Position numbers and translations under genes: made by a program. Shown piece after piece: positions 37,454 through 45,585 of a stretch of 64,000 bases of DNA. How positions within the stretch are numbered: position 1 is the stretch's first letter; each line of letters begins with the position of its first letter. A model generated the notes under the pieces. The model saw nothing but the letters and a program-made list of their open reading frames with translations, did no database searches and was not told the DNA's origin. The DNA is taken from the NCBI RefSeq assembly GCF_002572525.1, contig NZ_PDBS01000001.1, positions 2,852,001 through 2,916,000 of the forward strand, written 5' to 3'. The DNA comes from Natrinema sp. CBA1119 (lineage in GTDB: Archaea; Halobacteriota; Halobacteria; Halobacteriales; Natrialbaceae).

Positions 37454-37575
37454 CCGTCGACGTTCTCTCCGCACTCGAGACAGAAATCGTCCTGCCAGGG
37501 GACGGTGATTCGCACCTCTCGGTCGGCGTCGCAGTTGGGACAGTAGGTTGTTTTCGTCTTTGTGTCGTTGCTCAT
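37450..37575 (-). CDS. Small CPxCG zinc-ribbon protein
   Basis: A 41-residue protein with two Cys pairs, TYCPNCDADRE and CLECGENV, forming a treble-clef or zinc-ribbon motif. Such mini-proteins are common in haloarchaea and some regulate motility, biofilm or stress. It starts at the ATG at 37575 inside a longer artificial frame. Function unknown. Confidence 0.75.
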   Translation of the reverse strand: MSNDTKTKTTYCPNCDADREVRITVPWQDDFCLECGENVDG

Positions 37576-37849
37576 ATCCCCACACCCCCGGATCGTCGCG
37601 AGACGATGGGCGCTACGCTGAGACGCAACGTCACAGAAGTTAACAGTTTGGGAACCTTGAGTTATACTCCTGAAAATACCAACGGTTACTACCGTGAGCG
37701 GACTATTCCTTCCATTTTCCGTCGAGAGAAGCGATCGAAGACGACCCAGTCGACAGCGACGACGCGGTCGACTCGAGGGCTCTTCGAGGAAAGCCTTCGT
37801 GTCTCCCGCCTCGAAGAGTGGGTAACGCGGCTCGACGTTGAAACCGAAT

Positions 37850-38116
37850 ATGAGCGACTCAAACGCGCGTGAGCACCTCGACGCGAAGCACGAACGGAAC
37901 CGTGAGCAACGCATTGAAGGCATCACGCGCTGGGTCGAATACATCAGATCCGAGCCGCCAGAAACGTGGGGGCCACAACAGAACGCGGTCGTCAATGGCC
38001 ACCTCGATGCGGCCAAAAGCGTCCGGACTTCGGCTGCACACCAGCAGCACGTGAAAGACGTAGCGGCGGAGATCATCGAAGTGCGCGACAGGTTCAACAA
38101 CGACGATTCGAATTGA
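37850..38116 (+). CDS. Small helical hypothetical protein
   Basis: The 88-residue protein from ATG 37850 (MSDSNAREHLDAKHERN) is predicted to be helical and charged, with RIEGITRWVEYIRSEPPETWGPQQNAVV in the middle and a C-terminal helix KDVAAEIIEVRDRF. No family was recognised. Codon use is host-like and the gene has no obvious partner. It lies between the zinc-ribbon gene and a decayed nitronate monooxygenase fragment. Confidence 0.65.
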   Translation: MSDSNAREHLDAKHERNREQRIEGITRWVEYIRSEPPETWGPQQNAVVNGHLDAAKSVRTSAAHQQHVKDVAAEIIEVRDRFNNDDSN

Positions 38117-38199
38117 CGTTCTCCCCTCCCTCAATACGCCGAAGGCGTGTAGGATCGGGTAGGGACACGGGGATGAGTGAGAGGCTGCCTTGCGTGGCG

Positions 38200-38400
38200 A
38201 TGGTATTGACCCTGGCTTCGAGAATCACCTCGAGATACTCGTTTCTCTCTCCCATCATCGTCGCGCCGCGTGACCGCGAGGTTACCGAGGCCGCCGGCGT
38301 TCGAGACGGCCGTTGCGAGTTCTGGGGCCGTCGCGCTGCCGACCGATGTCTAGGCGATTGGAAACGACACCTCGAGGAGCGCTCTCGCCGTTCGAACGGT
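38200..38400 (-). pseudogene. N-terminal fragment of a nitronate monooxygenase-like gene
   Basis: The minus strand contains TSVGSATAPELATAVSNAGGLGNLAVT, the FMN-site beginning of 2-nitropropane dioxygenase-type enzymes (shown here in two parts: SVGSATAPELATAVS and NAGGLGNLAVT). A stop precedes it and the frame is lost afterwards. A C-terminal fragment of the same kind of enzyme lies at 39198-39329, so the two relics flank the vapBC pair. Confidence 0.55.
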
Positions 38401-38485
38401 GTCGGTCAGTCCGATCATCGGATGGGTGACTTGTGACCGCTGTCGATCTACTACCACCAGTCTCTACTTCCCGTAAATGATTTTC

Positions 38486-38501
38486 GTATGGGTACCCATA
38501 C
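38486..38501. promoter_or_regulatory. 16-bp perfect palindrome, probable VapB operator
   Basis: GTATGGGTACCCATAC is fully self-complementary and lies 8 bp before the antitoxin start at 38509. VapBC operons are usually autoregulated through such a site, so this is a good operator candidate. Confidence 0.65.
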
Positions 38502-38508
38502 ATCTAGC

Positions 38509-38736
38509 ATGAGCAAGAACATCTCGATCTCGGACGATGTCTATCGAGAGCTAAAACGAGAGAAGGGCGACCGGAGTTTCAGTGACGTCATTCGAGACAA
38601 TCTCGAGGAGCGGCGGAAACTGGCCGACGTCACGGGGGCTGGAGTCCTCGACCGGGAGACGCACGAAGACGTGAAAGACGATATCAAGCAGCTGAGCCGC
38701 GGGACGCTCTCGAGAATGGACGATGAAACTCTGTGA
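38509..38736 (+). CDS. vapB: VapB-type antitoxin
   Basis: The 75-residue protein begins MSKNISISDDVYRELKREKGDRSFSDVIRD, a DNA-binding antitoxin N-terminus of the archaeal DUF217/VapB type. A C-terminal tail (IKQLSRGTLSRMDDETL) would wrap the toxin. The gene overlaps the toxin gene by 14 bp and is preceded by a 16-bp palindrome. The in-frame ATG at 38488 lies within the palindrome and is less likely. Confidence 0.88.
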   Translation: MSKNISISDDVYRELKREKGDRSFSDVIRDNLEERRKLADVTGAGVLDRETHEDVKDDIKQLSRGTLSRMDDETL

Positions 38737-39133
38737 CACGTCCGTCCTCGTCGATATTGATCGCGGTGGCGTCGCTGATCGAGTGACGAAACTCGACGAC
38801 GAGGGTCACCACGCAATCAGTAGCGTCACGGTCACCGAACTCCGCCACGGCGTCGACAAACGGTATGAAGACGATTCGTCACGAGAGGGCGCTCTGGAGG
38901 ACCTCGACCGACTCCTTGCCCGATTCGAACTCGTCGAGATCGATCGAGCGGTCGCGACCGCGGCGGCGGATATCATCACCGACCTTCAGCGGCGTGGAAA
39001 GCCGTTACACGATCTCCACGACGTCTACGTCGGCGCGACTGCAGCGGTCGAACGTCTCCCGGTACTGACCGCGAACGTCGATCACTTCGAGCGGATGGAC
39101 GATGTTTCCGTCGTCGACTGGACGTCGTTTTAG
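38723..39133 (+). CDS. vapC: PIN-domain ribonuclease toxin (VapC family)
   Basis: A 136-residue PIN domain: MKLCDTSVLVDIDRG (Asp 5), TVTELRHGVDKRY (Glu), LHDLHDVYVGATA (Asp) and LTANVDHFERM (Asp). Such RNases are held inactive by VapB and released under stress. It is translationally linked to the antitoxin by a 14-bp overlap. The pair is flanked by two fragments of a nitronate monooxygenase. Confidence 0.92.
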   Translation: MKLCDTSVLVDIDRGGVADRVTKLDDEGHHAISSVTVTELRHGVDKRYEDDSSREGALEDLDRLLARFELVEIDRAVATAAADIITDLQRRGKPLHDLHDVYVGATAAVERLPVLTANVDHFERMDDVSVVDWTSF

Positions 39134-39197
39134 CTGAATATCGTGCGACGTCCGCTTCTCGAGGAGCAGGAACGCGGCGCATACTCGCGGCGACCGA

Positions 39198-39329
39198 TCA
39201 GCCGTGACGGACTGCCGGCAACCCCGAGACCGTCTCGATCGTCTCTGCGACGAACTCCTCGAGCAACGCTCCCACCGGCCGAACATCGTCGGTCAGCCCG
39301 CCGCTCTGGCCGGCGAACAGCGCCATGTC
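39198..39329 (-). pseudogene. C-terminal fragment of a nitronate monooxygenase-like gene
   Basis: The minus strand reads MALFAGQSGGLTDDVRPVGALLEEFVAETIETVS, typical of the C-terminus of these FMN enzymes, where the conserved LFAGQSxGL precedes the last helix (quoted parts: MALFAGQSGGLTDDVRPV and LEEFVAETIETVS). Nothing upstream continues the frame. Together with the fragment at 38200 it is a relic; the order of the two pieces is inverted relative to a normal gene. Confidence 0.6.
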
Positions 39330-39348
39330 ATGTGACAGGTCACATGAC
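39327..39348. repeat. Perfect 10-bp inverted repeat with 2-bp spacer
   Basis: GTCATGTGAC, then AG, then GTCACATGAC. It lies at the upstream edge of the nitronate monooxygenase relic. It could be a regulator site or the scar of an excised element. Confidence 0.45.
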
Positions 39349-39732
39349 GCTCCCGGGCGAGGGTCGAAACCCGCCCCGCTGACCTCGGGAGAGTGAGTCC
39401 TGAAACTGACCGGTAGCAAGCCGGATTCCCTTCGTGTGGGGAAGTCATGCCGATCACAGCGCAGAAGATATTACTCGATAAAAACGTATTACAGTCAACA
39501 GCACTGTCAGACGGTGAGAACGGCGACGCGGGCGTATCGTGCTGCCCGCCAGCCAGTGACAAACGCGCCGAGTGTACCGATACTGACTACGATCAGAGGC
39601 CCGGCCGCGTAGATACTCAGGGGTGTTCGCCCATTGAGAACGTTCGAACTGATGGCTGCGCACAGATACCGAACGACAGAGCAATACCCGTGAGAGGCGA
39701 ACAATTACTTGATAGGTGAAGGTATACCAGCC
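39349..39732. other. Intergenic stretch before the SDR gene
   Basis: No complete gene is seen. On the minus strand at 39510-39700 a short hydrophobic frame (PLIVVSIGTLGAFVTGWRAA) could be the last membrane helix of a lost permease; the evidence is weak. Confidence 0.35.
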
Positions 39733-40506
39733 ATGGAGATGGACGGACGAACGGCGCTCGTCACCGGTGCGAGCAGAAATATCGGACGAGCGATCGCAGT
39801 GAAACTAGCCGAACAGGGAGCAGATGTCGGCGTTGTCGCCCACACGAACCGGGAGGGGTGTGAAGAAACCGCCAGACGTGTTCAAGCGGCGGATGGCGAA
39901 GCGGCCATCGCACTCGGTGATTTAGGGGTGCCCAGCGACGTCGAGGAGCTGGTTCACACGATCCGTTCGGAACTCGGGCCGATCGACACACTCGTGAACA
40001 ACGCAACCTATAGACCGATAAAACCGCTCCTCGACCTGACCGTTGACGATATCGATCGGGCGATGAACGTGAACGTCCGCGGGACCCTTCTCACGGCCCA
40101 GCACGTCATTCCCGACATGCTGGATCGTGGTGGCGGTTCGATAGTCAACGTGATCGGTGCGATGGTGTATCTGGGTCGTCCGAATCACGCTCACTCGTAC
40201 GGAACGAAGTTCGCCATCGAGGGCCTGACCAGACAGTTGGCGAGCAAGTTCGGACGAGACGGCGTCCGCGTCAATGCCGTCTCACCCGGATTCATCGAGG
40301 TCGGTCGGGACCAAACCGACGACTGGAAACGGGCGCAGGACGCGATTTTCGAGGCGACGCCGCTCGGTCGAATCGGAACTGTCGACGAGATCGCCGACGT
40401 CTGTTCATTTGTAACGTCCGATCGAGCGCCGTTCATTACCGGGCAGGTAATTCACGCCAACGGTGGAACGTATCCGATTCCGCGGATCTTACCGAATGGG
40501 TCGTAG
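39733..40506 (+). CDS. SDR-family protein with altered catalytic residues
   Basis: The 257-residue Rossmann protein from ATG 39733 (MEMDGRTALVTGASRNIG) has the classical SDR NAD(P) motif TGASRNIG, the structural NNAT box and the C-terminal GQVIHANGGTYP. At the active site, the catalytic Ser position reads Gly (NVIGAMVYLG) and the Tyr of YxxxK reads Ser (HAHSYGTKFAIEG), with the Lys kept. It resembles FabG-type oxoacyl reductases but may lack their chemistry, or use the Tyr shifted by one position. It is monocistronic. Confidence 0.8.
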   Translation: MEMDGRTALVTGASRNIGRAIAVKLAEQGADVGVVAHTNREGCEETARRVQAADGEAAIALGDLGVPSDVEELVHTIRSELGPIDTLVNNATYRPIKPLLDLTVDDIDRAMNVNVRGTLLTAQHVIPDMLDRGGGSIVNVIGAMVYLGRPNHAHSYGTKFAIEGLTRQLASKFGRDGVRVNAVSPGFIEVGRDQTDDWKRAQDAIFEATPLGRIGTVDEIADVCSFVTSDRAPFITGQVIHANGGTYPIPRILPNGS

Positions 40507-40754
40507 ACCACGGCAGGCGATTTACCCGCCAACGCCCTCCAGACACCGCTATCTGACTCGATTGCGTCGCTCGAGCAGCAGGCAGCGGTTCGAGGGTCGA
40601 TATACTGTCGCGTATCCGAGAGCTGATCTGCAACCGGCATCCAAGGGGAATGACTACTCCGTTGGCGGACGGAGATGCCACCGCTCGAGAGACGACCAGC
40701 GCCGCGACGGTCCCACCACCCCGCTTTGTATCGCAGCGGGTTGAACGACGAACC

Positions 40755-41102
40755 ATGAGCCTCGCCCTGACACACTTCGCGGCCGGCGCGACCGGTGCAA
40801 CACTCCTTCTGGCGTACCTCCCCGTCCGGACGCGATACGACGCCACCATCGTCGTCGCGAGCGGCTGCTGGGCGTTGTTGCCCGACGTCTGGCGCGTGAC
40901 GCCGATCTATCGCGGGGCCGTCCGAGACCTGAGTCACTCGGCGCTGGGGAACGTCTGTTGGCTCCACGCCGTCTTCGACCGCGCCGATCCCACCGACTCG
41001 GCTCGACTCGCGGCCGTCGCGCTCGGCGTCTATCTGTTGGTCACCGTCATCTACGCCGAACGACGCGGCGACGGTCCGGGCGTCGACCGCGAGCGGCGGT
41101 GA
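40755..41102 (+). CDS. Small membrane protein
   Basis: The 115-residue protein from ATG 40755 (MSLALTHFAAGATGATLLL) has about three hydrophobic segments: residues 5-22, a middle segment (TIVVASGCWALLPDVW) and a last one (VALGVYLLVTVIYAERR). A DLSHSALGNVCWLHAVFDR loop carries His and Asp residues reminiscent of YdjM-like metal-dependent membrane hydrolases, but the match is weak. Function unknown. Confidence 0.65.
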   Translation: MSLALTHFAAGATGATLLLAYLPVRTRYDATIVVASGCWALLPDVWRVTPIYRGAVRDLSHSALGNVCWLHAVFDRADPTDSARLAAVALGVYLLVTVIYAERRGDGPGVDRERR

Positions 41103-41344
41103 GGGTGCCCGCTGGCGCGGGACTCGTCTGGGGATCGGCGGGAACGAGACGTGCCACCTCGAGCGGCGAGGAGCGCGCGCACGATCGTCGATCGACCGGT
41201 TCCCAGGTCAGTCCGTCGTCGGTGCTCCCGTTTCGGCGCTCGACGACCCGGCGGCCGTCGACGACGACCGGGATCGCCATCGCGTCGACCGCTTCGGCGA
41301 GTGAGCAGCCCGCGAACTCGGTCGCCCGGGGCTCTCCAGCGGGA
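41103..41344. other. Intergenic, possibly the end of a decayed gene
   Basis: On the minus strand, 41340-41130 is open and reads ATEFAGCSLAEAVDAMAIPV and VVERRNGSTDDGLTWEPVD, which looks like host-type protein but has no recognised family. It may be a small gene or a relic. Confidence 0.3.
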
Positions 41345-42364
41345 TCAGTCGTCGGCGATCCGGACGAGTTGTTTCCCCACGTTCGTCCCGTCGAACAGCC
41401 CCAGGAACGCGTCGGCAGCGGTCTCGATGCCGTCACTGACTGTCTCGCGATACTGGAGCCGGTCAGCCTCGACCCACCGCCGCAGCCGCGCATTGATGTG
41501 GTCGAACCGATCGGCGTGATCGCTGACGATAAACCCCTCGACGCGCGTGCGGGTCCGCTGGTGGAAGTGCCGCGGCCCGTCCAGTCGGTCGTCGCCCGCT
41601 TCCGCGTTGTAGAGGGCGATCTTCCCGCAGACGGCCACGCGAGAGTGATCGACGAGGTGGTCCATGACGGCATCGGTTACCTCGCCGCCGACGTTCTCGA
41701 AGTAGAGGTCGACGCCGCGCGGGCAGGCGTCGGCGACCGCCGCGGAGAGGTCGTCGGTCGTGCGGTAGTTGATCGCCGCGTCGAAGCCGCAGTCGCCGGT
41801 GAGCCAGTCGGCCTTCTCGTCCCGGCCCGTGATCCCGACCACGCGGCAGCCGGCAATCCGAGCGATCTGGCCGGCGACGGAGCCGACCGCGCCGGCCGCG
41901 GCGGAGACGACAACCGTATCGCCGGGTTCGACCCCGCCGACGTCGACGGTGCCGACGTAGGCGGTCCGGCCGGGCATTCCCAGGACGTGCAGCGCCGTCG
42001 AACCCGGTGCCGTCCCCGTGTCGACCGGCTCGAGGGCCGTGCCGTCGACGGCGGCGTACTCGGCCCAGTACAGGTGGCCCGAGACGGTGTCGCCGGCCTC
42101 GAACGCGGCGTGGTTCGACTCGACGACCGTGCCGACGGCCCGTGCCCGCATCGGCTCGCCGACTGGCCACGGGTCGGCGTAGGACTCGCTGTCGCGCATC
42201 CGCCCGCGCATGTACGGATCGACGGAGAGGTACTCGGTCCGGACGAGAACCTCCATCGGTCCCGGCTCGGGGATCGGCTCCTCGGTCAGTTCGAACTCAT
42301 CGGCCGTCGGTTCGCCGGTCGGTCTGCTCGCAAGTCGCCACTGCTGGTTGCGTGTTGTTCCCAT
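41345..42364 (-). CDS. NADP-dependent oxidoreductase (MDR superfamily, prostaglandin-reductase/YncB type)
   Basis: A 339-residue medium-chain reductase: N-terminal EVLVRTEYLSVDPYMRGRM is the LTD/CurA-type signature, the cofactor motif is VVSAAAGAVGSVAGQIARIAG (AxxGxxG), and GVDLYFENVGGEVTDAVMDHL and ALYNAEAG follow. It lacks the zinc-binding Cys residues of alcohol dehydrogenases. Members reduce alpha,beta-unsaturated ketones or aldehydes with NADPH in the cytoplasm. The length is normal and the codon use is very GC-rich. Confidence 0.9.
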   Translation of the reverse strand: MGTTRNQQWRLASRPTGEPTADEFELTEEPIPEPGPMEVLVRTEYLSVDPYMRGRMRDSESYADPWPVGEPMRARAVGTVVESNHAAFEAGDTVSGHLYWAEYAAVDGTALEPVDTGTAPGSTALHVLGMPGRTAYVGTVDVGGVEPGDTVVVSAAAGAVGSVAGQIARIAGCRVVGITGRDEKADWLTGDCGFDAAINYRTTDDLSAAVADACPRGVDLYFENVGGEVTDAVMDHLVDHSRVAVCGKIALYNAEAGDDRLDGPRHFHQRTRTRVEGFIVSDHADRFDHINARLRRWVEADRLQYRETVSDGIETAADAFLGLFDGTNVGKQLVRIADD

Positions 42365-43351
42365 GGCTCTCGACCACTTCGGCGGCCTCGGTCATGACAG
42401 TGCTGATAGGAGCAACCGGGGCCGTGACGCGCCACGCCCGTGCTCGCAGCGCCACTGTGCGGGCACCAACCCTTGGCCCAGCCGCCGCCACGGCGGCGGC
42501 CCTGCGCCGACTTCGACGCGGCAAGTCCGATCACGGCCATCACCGCGGCATCGCGCTCGAACGCCGTGCCGCTGGTTCCGGAGATCGGCGACCAGGCTCA
42601 TTGTCTCGGCACGGAACCCGGTGGTCACATCAGTGCGCATTGCAGGCGTGTACGGGGCCGTTTCAACGACCGGTGTCGAGAGACCCTCGCGGACTGCCCA
42701 ACCAACAACCATCACGCCACAGGCGGACCCCCTCGTGGGCTGGCGGGCCACTCTCACAGGTCACCCGCGTTCGAGCACCACCTGCTGCCACCGGGAAGAC
42801 GCACAGGGCCGCCGCACGCGGGGGCACACTCGAGACTTCGCACGGCGAGACATCATGTTTCCGAGAGGCGATACCGCCCTCCCGCTGCGACAGTCTCTGA
42901 GAGCGACCACGTCGGGCCTGACTCGAGACCGCGTCACTCACTGCATGTAGCAGCGTCACCGTCGCCCAGCTCGCGGTTGGTCCGACACGCCGGACAGCCG
43001 TCGACCTCCCCCTCGACGCCGAACACACGGATTAATTCCGACCGATTGGGGACGATAGCGAAAGCGAACACAAATCCGAGACAGGGGGTGAGTAACGCAG
43101 GGCCTCTCCTGCTTACCGTTATCTGCCAGACAGGATTCCGGTAGCTAGAGTTGGGCTCTGCTGTGCAAACTCGAGCGTGTGAACCCCCTCGAGTAGGCTC
43201 TTCTCCATCCCTGTGAGCTAGGCAGCTACCCTATCTATAGTCCGAACAGCGGGGTACACGTCCTCACTGTCGGGTTCTCGTTCCCAGTTCCCAACGCTGT
43301 CTCTGCCATCGTATCGCCTGATCACCGCACTCATGAGCGACATCAATCACA
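42365..43351. other. Gene-poor region with decayed fragments
   Basis: No intact gene was found in nearly 1 kb. A minus-strand stretch at 42580-42700 (STPVVETAPYTPAMRTDVTT and FRAETMSLVADLRNQRHG) looks like part of a former protein but was not recognised. A truncated copy of the zinc mini-protein gene is present at 42934-43036. The last 200 bp before 43352 show nothing clear. Confidence 0.45.
42934..43036 (-). pseudogene. Truncated copy of the zinc mini-protein gene
   Basis: This is nearly identical to the last two thirds of the genes at 45442-45585 and 53853-53996 (IRVFGVEGEVDGCPACRTNRE), but the 5' third with the first Cys pair is replaced by unrelated sequence. It is a third, broken copy of that repeat. 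Confidence 0.75.
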
Positions 43352-44242
43352 ATGACCGACGATACCGAGACCTCAGATTCGACCCGATCAATCGACCAGT
43401 TTGCGACCGGACTTGAGCACCTCCAGGAGCGCATTGAGTACCTCGAGACGGAACTCGAAACCAAGGACGACCGAATTGACGACCTCGAGCGCGACCGCCT
43501 CGAGAAAACGACCGCCGCTCTCAGAGAGCGCCTCGAGGAGTGCGAACAAGCGCGAACACGCTGTGAGAACGCCGTCGACGCAGCGCTGAACAAAGCCGGG
43601 ACGAACAAAGACCGAATCGAAGAGCTCCAGGCGAGAGAACTCGAGAAAGGTGCCCACCTGCAAACAGAGACCATTGATGAACACGAACTCGAGGTGCAGG
43701 GCGATCGACTCGAGCGGATCACCAAAGACGACGGCAAGGCATACTTCCGGCTTCCCGACAGTGCTGACCCCCTCGACGGCGGGAGTGTCTCGCTCGCCTA
43801 CGGTGATTTGCTGCCCGTCCAGCAACTCGCGCGCATGGACGAAGACATGCTTCGCTCGACGGCGAACGCGTTGCCGACGCGCTTAGCTGCGAAGCTCTGG
43901 AAGGCACGAGCTGACTCGAGTTTCGGTGATAATCCCTGGGAGGCGGGATGTAAAGGTATCAGGGAGTACGTCAAGGCAAGCGATCTGAAACACTGGATCC
44001 GCCGGCAGGAACCAGGGACGAGCGAGGCGTATGCAAAGAAGCTGGTTTCGCGGACGATCGACGCCATGCTCGATCTCTCGAAGCATCGACTGGCAGTTCG
44101 GAGACGGACTGAACGAAAGAACGGCCTCGAGTACACTGAGCGACGATTGGTCCTACCGGAGGATGCTGAGATTCCGGGAGAACCGTCGAACTCGAGTGGC
44201 TCAGACGACGACGCTCCAGAGACAACTGGCGTCCTCGGCTAA
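43352..44242 (+). CDS. Coiled-coil protein of unknown function, paralogue B
   Basis: The 296-residue protein starts MTDDTETSDSTRSIDQFATG. Residues about 20-110 form a coiled coil (HLQERIEYLETELETKDDRI). The globular part matches paralogue A at 35244: ELEKGAHLQTETIDEHELEV, LPVQQLARMDEDMLRS, LPTRLAAKLWKAR, LKHWIRRQEPG and AMLDLSKHRLAV. The family was not recognised. A conserved non-coding element follows at 44328, as for paralogue A. The repeated gene-plus-element unit suggests a plasmid maintenance module or a DNA-binding protein acting on that element. Confidence 0.82.
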   Translation: MTDDTETSDSTRSIDQFATGLEHLQERIEYLETELETKDDRIDDLERDRLEKTTAALRERLEECEQARTRCENAVDAALNKAGTNKDRIEELQARELEKGAHLQTETIDEHELEVQGDRLERITKDDGKAYFRLPDSADPLDGGSVSLAYGDLLPVQQLARMDEDMLRSTANALPTRLAAKLWKARADSSFGDNPWEAGCKGIREYVKASDLKHWIRRQEPGTSEAYAKKLVSRTIDAMLDLSKHRLAVRRRTERKNGLEYTERRLVLPEDAEIPGEPSNSSGSDDDAPETTGVLG

Positions 44243-44327
44243 CCAGGGACAGGCCCTAGTAAGTCCCCTCGAGAGAGGCCACATCTCGTAATAGAACTCA
44301 ATACAGACGCGAGAAGCGGTTAGTTGC

Positions 44328-44416
44328 TAGGTCGGCTAGCTGTAGGTACACTCCTTGAGCAGTCCTCAGCAGTCCATTCAGAGACGACCTCGAAGGTTTC
44401 TCTGGGGACGACAACT
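44328..44416. repeat. Conserved non-coding element downstream of paralogue B
   Basis: About 89 bp matching 36321-36415 in the same order: CGGCTAGC, TTGAGCAGTCCTC, GCAGTCC, ACGACCTCGA and GGACGACAACTGTCC. The palindromes of the first copy are imperfect here. No reading frame is shared between the copies. Confidence 0.6.
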
Positions 44417-44432
44417 GTCCATAGTGCCCATT

Positions 44433-44452
44433 GATTCTCAAATTAGAGAATC
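44433..44452. terminator. Small hairpin
   Basis: GATTCTC and GAGAATC flank a 6-base AT-rich loop. It lies 190 bp after paralogue B, just beyond the conserved element. It may be a terminator-like stem or an operator. Confidence 0.3.
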
Positions 44453-44705
44453 CAATCGGCGTCGCAGTCCATCGTGTTCAAGGTCAGCCACGATCCGATG
44501 TCCGTGGTGAGGCCCGCAACGTAACGACCGCCCTGGGCACCAAACCCGAGGTCCCGATATCGAACGCTATGGAACTAAGGTTTCCCATATACCCCTATGC
44601 GAGAAGAAGATGGCTAAGTCAGGATGTATGATTTCCAGACTTCCAATATTCAGAGTGAGATGGCAAGGGAGTAGATTTATATCTATGACCCGCTTAGTGG
44701 TCGAT

Positions 44706-44852
44706 ATGTCAACCGAATTCGCTCGAGAACCCGCCCAGCAGGAAGGGGACAGTGAGCCACACGTCCCGGTGGAGGTCCTCGAAGCGATTGATAACCTTGC
44801 AAAGGGCAACACCGCTAGCAAGGAAGAAATCGAAGCCGTTCTCAAGTTTTAA
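44706..44852 (+). CDS. Small putative antitoxin
   Basis: The 48-residue acidic protein starts MSTEFAREPAQQEGDSE and ends VLEAIDNLAKGNTASKEEIEAVLKF, two short helices. It precedes a 149-residue gene by 34 bp on the same strand, a size and order typical of type II TA pairs. No family was recognised. The assignment rests on context alone. Confidence 0.5.
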   Translation: MSTEFAREPAQQEGDSEPHVPVEVLEAIDNLAKGNTASKEEIEAVLKF

Positions 44853-44886
44853 ACTTTTAAGTCTCATTACTGCTTTTTGAGGACGT

Positions 44887-45336
44887 GTGGCGTATATTCC
44901 CTTGGGCGGGTCGGAAGAGACACACGTTATCTTTGATGGTGGAATCCCTACTCACCTCGCCGATCTGAGTGCTTCCGAACAGCGGGATTTGCTGACGAAG
45001 CTCAGAAACATCGCGAGAGAAGATGCGCCCCCCGATGGATACGTTTACGAACAAATCGGCAATTTAGATATAATCAAATTCAGTGGAACGGGTCGCACAT
45101 ACACAAAAGTAGTCACGTTTATCCCCGAGAGAAATACCCACTATCACATCATTTACGTTCTTTACGTTGACGAAGACCACGACTATGACCAAGGGGGACT
45201 AGGGAAGTTGAGCCAGCAAGCTCAACAGACGCTGGAGATGATCACAAATTTGGAATCTGTTAAAGATGTTGAAACGTATCTTGAAGACCAGAATTCGCTA
45301 ACAGCCGACGACTTGGACGACCTTCTCGACAGATGA
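44887..45336 (+). CDS. Putative toxin-like protein, RelE/ParE-type fold suspected
   Basis: The 149-residue protein starts at a GTG. A central segment has HLADLSASEQRDLLTKLRNIA, then YEQIGNLDIIKFSGTGRTYTKV and a beta-rich HYHIIYVLYVDEDHDYD. The order helix-helix-beta sheet and the IKF...GR phrase recall RelE/HigB/ParE toxins, but the similarity is only structural impression. The acidic tail (LTADDLDDLLDR) is host-typical. With the short gene before it, it could form a new TA pair. Confidence 0.5.
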   Translation: MAYIPLGGSEETHVIFDGGIPTHLADLSASEQRDLLTKLRNIAREDAPPDGYVYEQIGNLDIIKFSGTGRTYTKVVTFIPERNTHYHIIYVLYVDEDHDYDQGGLGKLSQQAQQTLEMITNLESVKDVETYLEDQNSLTADDLDDLLDR

Positions 45337-45441
45337 TATCCACTCCGGCGTGAACGCCAGGGTTTCCTCGCACTGGGAATCTCGGCTATGACGAGTCCAG
45401 AGAGCTGAGAGCAACCGCGTCGAGCCTGACTCGAGGCCACG

Positions 45442-45585
45442 TCACTCACTGCGTGTGGCAGCGTCACCATCGCCCAGCTCGCGGTTGGTCCGACACGCCG
45501 GACAGCCGTCGACCTCCCCCTCGACGCCGAACACGCGGATGAAGTCCCGCGTCACGAACTCGCCACAGTTACTACAGGTCGGCAT
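45442..45585 (-). CDS. Zinc mini-protein (haloarchaeal two-CxxC, DUF7563-like)
   Basis: The 47-residue protein has two Cys pairs, TCSNCGEF and CPACRTN, separated by a short basic-hydrophobic segment (VTRDFIRVFGVEG). It is one of three copies in the window (53853 is intact, 42934 broken). Such proteins bind zinc and may regulate transcription; no function is known. A longer frame from 45681 is artificial. Confidence 0.8.
   Translation of the reverse strand: MPTCSNCGEFVTRDFIRVFGVEGEVDGCPACRTNRELGDGDAATRSE

Noticed and set aside
40958-42397. 479-codon plus-strand frame
   Set aside because: It covers the antisense of the MDR oxidoreductase and has no domain of its own; its length comes from high GC.
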